From positions 1 to 47,291 of the forward strand of contig JAADIP010000175.1 of NCBI GenBank assembly GCA_013151275.1: a DNA stretch of 47,291 nt, given 5' to 3'. Position numbers and translations under genes: made by a program. Position 1 is the stretch's first letter. The number at the start of each line of letters is the position of its first letter. This DNA comes from Calditrichota bacterium. GTDB lineage: Bacteria; Calditrichota; Calditrichia; Calditrichales; Calditrichaceae. The notes beneath the pieces were generated by a model. The model was given only the letters and a program-made list of their open reading frames with translations, made no database searches and was not told the DNA's origin. This document shows positions 42,006 through 47,291 of this stretch, piece by piece.

Positions 42006-42025
42006 TTAACTACTCCGGTAGGTAA
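42006..42025. promoter_or_regulatory. Candidate TrmB-type operator in the divergent citF promoter region
   Basis: The 20-bp sequence TTAACTACTCCGGTAGGTAA is a palindrome (8-bp arms, one mismatch pair, 4-nt centre). Its core resembles the TACT-NNN-AGTA site reported for archaeal TrmB proteins. It lies 64 nt from the citF start and 30 nt from the TrmB-family start, as expected for a site controlling both. Binding is inferred. Confidence 0.5.
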
Positions 42026-42054
42026 TATAAACAATAAAAAATACTCAAGGCAAG

Positions 42055-42822
42055 ATGAATCAAATTTTAGATTGGATGCAGAGCTTAGGTTTCAGTCAAT
42101 ACGAGGCAAAAGTCTATCTGGCATTGCTGCAGCAGCCCGATGTAACCGGCTACGAATTGGCTAAGAATTCCGGCGTTCCCGCCTCAAAAATTTACGCTAT
42201 TTTGAATAAATTGATTGCGCGGGAAGTGGTGCAAGCCATCGATTCCGAGCCAAAGAAATACATTCCCCAGCCGCCGGATGATATTTTGTCGCGCATGCGC
42301 GGCGACTATCTGGAAACCATCGACCTTCTGTCCGAAAAACTGGATCAACTGTACAACCATTCCGATACTTCCGACGACCACATCTGGAATCTCACGGGAC
42401 GCAACAGCATTTTACGCAGGATTCTGGATTTTATTAACGAAGCCCGGGATCATCTCTATCTTTCGGTTTGGGATGAAGAGGTGGATGAAATCGCCTCCTG
42501 TCTGCAAAAAGCGCACCGCCGCGGCGTGCAAATTTCGATTGTTCATTTCGGGCAGCGCCTGCTGGGAATCGGCAACGAGTTCAAACACGGTCGGGAGCAT
42601 CAAATCCGTATCCAGCGCGGTGGAAGACGCATTGTGCTTATTGTGGACGATAAAAAAGTTATTCTGGGGCACTTCTCGGAAGACGGTTCCAATACCGCCG
42701 CCTGGACCACCAACAAGGGGCTGGTGCTTTTGGCTAAAGATTACATCATTCACGATATTTACTCTATTTTAACCGTGCAAAAATTCGGCGAAGACGCCAC
42801 GGAAATCTTCACCGAAATTTAA
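42055..42822 (+). CDS. TrmB-family transcriptional regulator
   Basis: 255 aa. The N-terminal winged helix-turn-helix is typical of TrmB (LGFSQYEAKVYLALLQQPDV, YELAKNSGVPASKIYAILNK, LIAREVV). A coiled-coil (about 80-100) joins it to a C-terminal PLD-like domain (about 108-250: ILRRILDFINEARDHLYLSV, AHRRGVQISIVHFG, RRIVLIVDDKKVILGHFSED) found in many TrmB proteins. It should regulate the citryl-CoA-lyase operon that follows (28-nt gap) and the divergent citF. TrmB regulators are most common in archaea and are sugar- or metabolite-responsive; the ligand here is unknown, perhaps a tricarboxylate. AAGG lies 4-5 nt before the ATG. Confidence in family is high. Confidence 0.93.
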   Translation: MNQILDWMQSLGFSQYEAKVYLALLQQPDVTGYELAKNSGVPASKIYAILNKLIAREVVQAIDSEPKKYIPQPPDDILSRMRGDYLETIDLLSEKLDQLYNHSDTSDDHIWNLTGRNSILRRILDFINEARDHLYLSVWDEEVDEIASCLQKAHRRGVQISIVHFGQRLLGIGNEFKHGREHQIRIQRGGRRIVLIVDDKKVILGHFSEDGSNTAAWTTNKGLVLLAKDYIIHDIYSILTVQKFGEDATEIFTEI

Positions 42823-42849
42823 AATGCTGATTATTGAAAGGAGAACACA

Positions 42850-43632
42850 ATGAGCGACCTGGCATGGAAATCGGCAATCACCAAAGTAGAACCCAATAAG
42901 CTTCTGATCAGAGGCTACCGTTTGGACGAACTGATCGGAAATATATCTTATCCGCAGATGGTTTACCTTTTATTCAAAGGCGAACTTCCCTCGCCCGAAG
43001 CGGGCAAATTAATCGAAGCCATTTTGGTTTCATCGGCGGATCACGGGACCACTCCTCCCTCGGTGCTCAGCGCACTCACCGTAGCCTCAACCGGAGCGCC
43101 GTTAAACGCAGCCGTTGCAGCCGGAATATTAGCCATCTCCAAATTCCACGGAGGCGCTATCGAAGACTGCATGCGCATTCTGCTTCAGGCAAAAGAGATA
43201 TCCGCCGAAAAGGAGTGTGATTTTGAGGAAGCGGCTGCACTTGTTATCAACAAATTCCGGGAAGAGAGAAAGCGCCTCTCGGGTTTCGGGCATCGCATTC
43301 ACACCAATGATCCCCGCACCAAAAAACTTTTTGATCTGGCTGAAGAATCGGGTTTAGCCGGCGATTTTGTCAAACTGGCACAAGCCTTTGTGAAAAAACT
43401 GAAAGAAATAACCGGAAAAAACTTACCGTTGAACGTGGACGGCGCCATTGCGGCTTTACTGTGCGAATTGGAGATTGATCCCATGTTAGCCAACGCCTTT
43501 TTTATGATCGCCAGGGTTCCGGGGTTGGTAGCCCATGTTTATGAAGAGAAAACACGCTACAAGCCCATGCGCAAAATCCATCCCACGAACGTCGAATATG
43601 ACGGACCCGCCGAACGTTCATTAAAAAAGTAA
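42850..43632 (+). CDS. ccl: Citryl-CoA lyase-like short citrate synthase homologue
   Basis: 260 aa, much shorter than citrate synthase (about 380-430 aa); it lacks the N-terminal helical part, like citryl-CoA lyase of Hydrogenobacter. Citrate-synthase active-site residues are kept: SADHGTTPPS, FHGGAIEDC (substrate/catalytic His), GFGHRIHTNDPRTKKLF (second His) and NVDGAIAALL (catalytic Asp), plus VPGLVAHVYEE and an Arg in MRKIHPTN. It should cleave citryl-CoA to acetyl-CoA and oxaloacetate, or a methylcitryl analogue. AAAGGAG lies 6 nt before the ATG. With citF opposite it could complete a citrate cleavage without ACP. The substrate is inferred, and condensing activity in the opposite direction is possible. 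Confidence 0.88.
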   Translation: MSDLAWKSAITKVEPNKLLIRGYRLDELIGNISYPQMVYLLFKGELPSPEAGKLIEAILVSSADHGTTPPSVLSALTVASTGAPLNAAVAAGILAISKFHGGAIEDCMRILLQAKEISAEKECDFEEAAALVINKFREERKRLSGFGHRIHTNDPRTKKLFDLAEESGLAGDFVKLAQAFVKKLKEITGKNLPLNVDGAIAALLCELEIDPMLANAFFMIARVPGLVAHVYEEKTRYKPMRKIHPTNVEYDGPAERSLKK

Positions 43633-43652
43633 AAAATTACAAGGAGAAAATT

Positions 43653-44192
43653 ATGAGAAAAGAACAGGTTTTAGAGCTTTTACCCGAAATCGAAGAGATT
43701 CATGATAAAGAATTGAAAGAAAAAGTTATTGCCTGCTGGGAAGAAGCCATTGATTATCGCGACTGGACAAACGACGAATTGCGAAGCATTCCCTTTACGC
43801 TGCTGGCTGAAAATGTGAAAATACATTTTATCGAACACGTGCGCACCTGCTGCAAAATGGCTATTGCCATCGATAGAGTTTTAGAGAATGCTTACGGCGA
43901 ACGGCGAACGCCGGTAAATCGCGATTATTTGATCGCCGGTTCACTTTTAGCCGACGTGGGAAAACTGTTCGAGTACGATAAAAAATCCGACGGCGCTATT
44001 TTTAAAAGCGAGTACGGTAAAAACCTGCGCCATCCGTTCAGCGGGGTGGGACTGGCGTTTAAGCACGGACTTCCGCCGGAAGTGATGCACATTATCGCCG
44101 TGCATTCCAAAGAAGGCGCCGGCGAAAAACGTTCGCCCGAAGCGATCATTTTTCATCATGTGGATTTCATTGATTTCGAATTAGTAAAATAA
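43653..44192 (+). CDS. HD-domain protein, atypical metal site
   Basis: 179 aa, soluble. HD-superfamily pattern: first His in IEHVRTC; the HD doublet position reads LLADVGK, with Ala where the metal-binding His is expected; then RHPFSGVG, AVHSKEG and the late HHVDFID. AAGGAG lies 7 nt before the ATG, 20 nt after the citryl-CoA lyase stop, so the two are co-transcribed. HD proteins are usually metal-dependent phosphohydrolases of nucleotides or other phosphates. The altered doublet may reduce or change activity. Its role in the tricarboxylate operon is unknown: regulation by a nucleotide or a phosphate-ester hydrolysis step are possible. Confidence 0.85.
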   Translation: MRKEQVLELLPEIEEIHDKELKEKVIACWEEAIDYRDWTNDELRSIPFTLLAENVKIHFIEHVRTCCKMAIAIDRVLENAYGERRTPVNRDYLIAGSLLADVGKLFEYDKKSDGAIFKSEYGKNLRHPFSGVGLAFKHGLPPEVMHIIAVHSKEGAGEKRSPEAIIFHHVDFIDFELVK

Positions 44193-44447
44193 AAAGCCAA
44201 AGCGCCGAAAATTTAAATATTTTCATGGGTTTTGTTCATGGTAATGAAAATATCCGATAAATTATTGATCGCTCCTTTGAAGTCCTTAAAACTTTTGAGG
44301 GCAAAAAGCCGGATGTTGAAGATTTTAAGCGATAAAATTATCGTCGGCGTGCTCAATAATTTGCCGGTAATTAGTCGGTTTTAAGCCTGCTAATTAAAAT
44401 TGATTTTATTTCGGCGTTTTCTGTGGCAATAAAGAAAGGAGAAAATA

Positions 44448-45566
44448 ATGCCAAAGTACAAAATCGCCTGGTTGCCCGGTGACGGGGTAGGTAAAGATGT
44501 TATGGATGCCGCTCGCATCGTTTTGGACGCTCTGAAGTTCGATGCCGAATATTTTCACGGCGATATCGGTTGGGAATTCTGGAAACATGAAGGCGACCCT
44601 TTACCCCTGCGCACCATCGATCTGATGAAAAAAACAGACTGCGCTTTGTTCGGCGCCATTACATCCAAGCCCAAAGAAGAAGCGGCTCAGGAATTGGACG
44701 ACCGTCTTAAAGACAAGGGATACGTTTATTTTTCGCCCATCGTACGCCTGCGTCAGGAATTCAACTTACACACAAATTTACGCCCCTGTAAAGCCTATCC
44801 CGGCAACCCGTTAAATTACAAAGAAGGCATCGATCTGGTCATTTTCCGCGAGAATACCGAAGGCATGTACGGCGGCGTGGAATTTCACCCGATCCCGCAG
44901 GAAGTTTTTGACGTGCTCGACAAACATCACCCCAAAATGGGAAAATTCCGCCAATACGGTCTTGAAAACTTAGCCCTGTCCACGCGGATTATGAGTCGGC
45001 AAAAGTGCGCAAACATCGTTCGTCAGGCGTTCGAATACGCCAAAAAGCACGGACGAAAATCGGTAACCGTTGTCGATAAACCCAATGTTCTGCGCGAAAC
45101 CGGCGGATTGATGATCCGTACAGCCCGGCAGGTGGCGAAAGATTATCCGGACATTCCGATGTACGAAACCAATATCGACGCTCAGGCAATGTGGCTTCTT
45201 AAAAACCCCTTTGATTATGACATCCTCGTTGCGGAAAACATGTTCGGCGACATTATTTCGGATTTAGCGGCTCAATTGGTCGGCGGTCTTGGTTTTGCTT
45301 CCGCCGGAAATATCGGAGACGATTACGCCGTGTTTGAACCGACCCACGGCTCCGCTCCCAAATATGCCGGACAGTACAAAGTGAATCCCATGGCAATGTT
45401 GTTAGCCGCCAAGCTAATGCTGGACTGGCTGGGCGAAACAAAGGACGCTCAGCGTCTGGAAAACGCCATTGCCGCGGTGATTAAAGAAGGCAAAGTAAAA
45501 ACCTACGACATGGGCGGCGACAACACTACTCTGGAAGTCGCCGAAGAAGTCGCTCGTAAACTGTAA
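44448..45566 (+). CDS. Isocitrate/isopropylmalate dehydrogenase-family enzyme
   Basis: 372 aa, NAD(P)-dependent beta-decarboxylating dehydrogenase. Core motifs: WLPGDGVGKDV, ENTEGMYGG (catalytic Tyr), VVDKPNVLRETGG (catalytic Lys) and ENMFGDIISDLAAQLVGGLG (metal Asp residues). The coenzyme motif is THGSAPKYAGQYKVNP; Lys-Tyr here matches the NADP-type E. coli isocitrate dehydrogenase (HGTAPKYAG). In the substrate loop the Ser equivalent to Ser113 remains (FSPIVRLRQE), but Asn115 is replaced by Ile; Arg residues of RLRQE and NLRP stay. Substrate may be isocitrate or a methyl or homo analogue. AAAGGAG lies 6 nt before the ATG. The gene is followed 12 nt later by the PrpD-like gene. Specificity is uncertain. 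Confidence 0.9.
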   Translation: MPKYKIAWLPGDGVGKDVMDAARIVLDALKFDAEYFHGDIGWEFWKHEGDPLPLRTIDLMKKTDCALFGAITSKPKEEAAQELDDRLKDKGYVYFSPIVRLRQEFNLHTNLRPCKAYPGNPLNYKEGIDLVIFRENTEGMYGGVEFHPIPQEVFDVLDKHHPKMGKFRQYGLENLALSTRIMSRQKCANIVRQAFEYAKKHGRKSVTVVDKPNVLRETGGLMIRTARQVAKDYPDIPMYETNIDAQAMWLLKNPFDYDILVAENMFGDIISDLAAQLVGGLGFASAGNIGDDYAVFEPTHGSAPKYAGQYKVNPMAMLLAAKLMLDWLGETKDAQRLENAIAAVIKEGKVKTYDMGGDNTTLEVAEEVARKL

Positions 45567-45578
45567 AAAGGAGGCGGG

Positions 45579-46952
45579 ATGGAAAAACAATTCATTACCT
45601 ATAAATTAGCCGAATTTACTAAGAATTTAAAATTCGAACATCTTACCGAAGAGACGGTAAACAATGTCAAACGATTTTTATTGGATTCGATCGGTTGCGC
45701 ATTCGGCGGAAGTCTTACCGCCGATGTTGACATTATGCGTTCTTTTTACGATGAAATGGGCGGAACGCCGGAAGCGACCGTCTTTAATTCGGATAAAAAG
45801 CTGCCCGTGCTCAACGCCGCGCTTCTCAATTCTTTAATGATTCGCGCTCTGGATTACAACGATATTTACTGGGAAGAAGACCCTTCGCATCCAAGCGATT
45901 TGATTCCCGCGGCGCTCACGCCGGCGGAAGTTTTGCACAAAAGCGGCAAAGATTTGATTACCGCCATTGTGATCGCTTACGAATGGGAACAGCGGTTATG
46001 TGAATTTGCCAAACCCGGTTTAAGAGAACGAAAATGGCACCACGCCACGCTGACCGGATTTGCCGCTCCTCTTGCCGCCGCCAAAATTCTTGATCTTTCG
46101 GTGGAACAGACGGTTCACGCAATAGGCATTTCGGCTTCGCATACCTTTACGCTTGGAGTGGTCACGGCGGGTCATTTGACCATGATGAAAAACACGGTAG
46201 ATCCCATGGCAACGCAAGCCGGATTGCAAGCCGCGCTGTTAGCAGAACGGGGCTACGAGGGACCCGCTCACGTTATTGACGGAAAAGAAGGCATTGCGGA
46301 TACTCTGGGAGGAAGATTTGAACTAAATATTTTGACCGACGGTCTCGGCGAAAGCTTCCGCATTAATCGCTGTTCCATGAAAGCCTTCCCTACCGAGGCG
46401 CTGACCCATACGCCGCTTTCCGCGATAATGAAATTAATGCGCGATAAAAACATCGACAAAGATAAAATCGAAGAGGTGACCATTGAGACCATTGCCCGCG
46501 CCGCCGATATTTTAGCCGATCCGTCCAAATACGATCCGCAGACCCGCGAAACCGCCGACCACAGTTTGCCTTATTGCGTGGCGGCGTGCATTGTTGACGG
46601 AAGCGTAACTCCGGAATCTTTCAAAGAAGAAAAAATCTTTGATCCTCAAATCCGCGCCTTGCTGCCCAAAATTAAAGTGGTGGTTAATGAAGATTTTGAA
46701 AAGACCTTTCCGGCTCTCAAACAAGCCGCGGCTCAAATCAGAACCAGCGACGGGCAGAAGCATCGTATTGTTCTTGATTATCCGATCGGCGATTACCGCC
46801 TGCCAATGGATGAAGACACGCTGCTGAAAAAATTCGATTCCATGGTCCTGCCGGTTACCGGACAAAAACGCCGCGACGAAATCGTTGACATGATTAACCG
46901 TTTGGAAGAATTGGAAGATGTTGCGGATTTAATGGAATTATTAAAGAAATAA
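45579..46952 (+). CDS. MmgE/PrpD-family protein, 2-methylcitrate dehydratase-like
   Basis: 457 aa, the normal PrpD/MmgE length. Family features: LLDSIGCAFGG, ALDYNDIYWEED, HPSDLIPAALTPAE, KWHHATLTGFAAPLAAAKIL, KAFPTEALTHTPLSAI and RETADHSLPYCVAACIVDG. The last is diagnostic of 2-methylcitrate dehydratase, but the superfamily also holds cis-aconitate decarboxylase and epimerases. In this operon it would dehydrate or rehydrate a citrate-type substrate, giving the hydroxyacid used by the preceding dehydrogenase. AGGAGG lies about 4 nt before the ATG, 12 nt after the dehydrogenase stop. No prpB or prpC is visible. Dehydration of citrate itself is conceivable and untested. A strong terminator follows. 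Confidence 0.9.
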   Translation: MEKQFITYKLAEFTKNLKFEHLTEETVNNVKRFLLDSIGCAFGGSLTADVDIMRSFYDEMGGTPEATVFNSDKKLPVLNAALLNSLMIRALDYNDIYWEEDPSHPSDLIPAALTPAEVLHKSGKDLITAIVIAYEWEQRLCEFAKPGLRERKWHHATLTGFAAPLAAAKILDLSVEQTVHAIGISASHTFTLGVVTAGHLTMMKNTVDPMATQAGLQAALLAERGYEGPAHVIDGKEGIADTLGGRFELNILTDGLGESFRINRCSMKAFPTEALTHTPLSAIMKLMRDKNIDKDKIEEVTIETIARAADILADPSKYDPQTRETADHSLPYCVAACIVDGSVTPESFKEEKIFDPQIRALLPKIKVVVNEDFEKTFPALKQAAAQIRTSDGQKHRIVLDYPIGDYRLPMDEDTLLKKFDSMVLPVTGQKRRDEIVDMINRLEELEDVADLMELLKK

Positions 46953-46980
46953 ATTTCAACAAGATTGAAATTCAAATTTA

Positions 46981-47008
46981 AAGGCTGCTTGAATGAGCAG
47001 CCTTTTTT
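46981..47008 (+). terminator. Rho-independent terminator of the tricarboxylate operon
   Basis: Perfect 9-bp stem AAGGCTGCT / AGCAGCCTT with a 6-nt loop followed by TTTTTAA. It lies about 30 nt after the PrpD-like stop and ends the TrmB-to-PrpD operon. Confidence 0.93.
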
Positions 47009-47078
47009 AATTTGTTACGCGTGTAAGAGTATAAGCGTTAAGCTGAGCAAGCTACTCTCACTTGCTACTTGATCCTTT

Positions 47079-47113
47079 TTCCTTGTTCCTTGCCCCTTAT
47101 GCCTTGTCCCTTG
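47079..47113. repeat. Five tandem copies of a 7-bp CCTTG-type repeat
   Basis: Reads TTCCTTG, TTCCTTG, CCCCTTA, TGCCTTG, TCCCTTG in phase. The unit consensus is NNCCTTG. No gene is seen from 47009 to the window end (283 bp), which consists of this pyrimidine-rich block and the fold-back element. Confidence 0.75.
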
Positions 47114-47202
47114 AATGTAAGAGTTAAGCGGCTTCTCCATTCACTCATCACGCTTCACGCATTACGGCTTTTTACATGTAATTTATTGTTTTGTTTTCAG
47201 TT

Positions 47203-47265
47203 AAAGACCCCCCTTTTAATTTCCCCCCTGAAAAGGGGGGAACGCCGAAGGCAATGGGGGTCTTT
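47203..47265. repeat. GC-rich fold-back element (nested inverted repeat)
   Basis: Outer arms AAAGACCCCC / GGGGGTCTTT enclose an inner hairpin with arms TTCCCCCCT / AGGGGGGAA. Such short repeat elements are often present in many copies per genome; copy number cannot be judged here. There is no transposase. Confidence 0.7.
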
Positions 47266-47291
47266 ACTCAAACCACACAATATCTGAATTT

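Noticed and set aside
42215-42772. Plus-strand open frame of 185 codons overlapping the TrmB-type gene
   Set aside because: Different frame inside a gene with clear TrmB domains; Pro/Cys-rich nonsense sequence.
1-47291. CRISPR arrays, tRNA, rRNA, insertion sequences, prophage
   Set aside because: No regularly spaced direct repeats, no recognisable cloverleaf or rRNA segment, and no transposase, integrase or phage protein was found by reading both strands.

Overview
The window reads as accessory chromosome from a Gram-negative, probably anaerobic or facultative polysaccharide-degrading bacterium of the FCB group. Calditrichota (Caldithrix-like) is my best guess, with Marinimicrobia or KSB1-type lineages as alternatives. 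Reasons: C-terminal type IX secretion (T9SS) sorting domains with YPNPFN motifs, PorV/UPF0164 proteins, TonB-dependent receptors with carboxypeptidase-regulatory-like N-termini, no SusD, moderate GC, and good Shine-Dalgarno sites. The assignment is inference; no rRNA or other marker gene is present.

Left half (1-23438, all minus strand, read right to left): a beta-mannan utilisation locus. Order: LacI-type regulator, a non-catalytic multi-CBM T9SS surface protein, a strong terminator, TonB-dependent receptor, PorV-like barrel, a 1200-aa secreted Ca-motif/FN3 protein, a parvulin lipoprotein, a GH5-type mannanase, cellobiose 2-epimerase, 4-O-beta-mannosyl-glucose phosphorylase (GH130), a modular GH26 with a T9SS tail, a GH26 lipoprotein, and a DUF5060/GH5-like hydrolase running off the left edge. 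Logic: surface mannanases cut mannan, the receptor imports manno-oligosaccharides, the epimerase turns Man-Man into Man-Glc, and the phosphorylase releases Man-1-P plus glucose. No SusD and no inner-membrane transporter are seen. Two identical 11-bp palindromes lie upstream of lacI.

Middle (23931-29451): a tandem duplication of a FadL-type porin plus SGNH-hydrolase lipoprotein pair. One hydrolase copy has lost three of the four S-G-N-H signature residues. Then come glgC, a beta-lactamase-fold serine hydrolase, a PAS-GGDEF-EAL protein (plus strand), a Gfo/Idh/MocA oxidoreductase, a HlyD-like / VTC polyphosphate polymerase / DUF4956 cluster, a DUF2147 protein and a UPF0489 protein.

Right end (40392-46952): citrate lyase alpha (citF, minus) is divergent from TrmB-type regulator, short citrate-synthase-like citryl-CoA lyase, HD-domain protein, beta-decarboxylating (isocitrate-type) dehydrogenase and PrpD-type dehydratase. 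No citD, citE, citC, citG or citX is visible, so this looks like a carrier-protein-free tricarboxylate cleavage/oxidation module. It is the best candidate here for an undescribed system. A near-perfect 20-bp palindrome lies between the divergent genes. The right edge holds a terminator, a 5x7-bp repeat and a GC-rich fold-back element.
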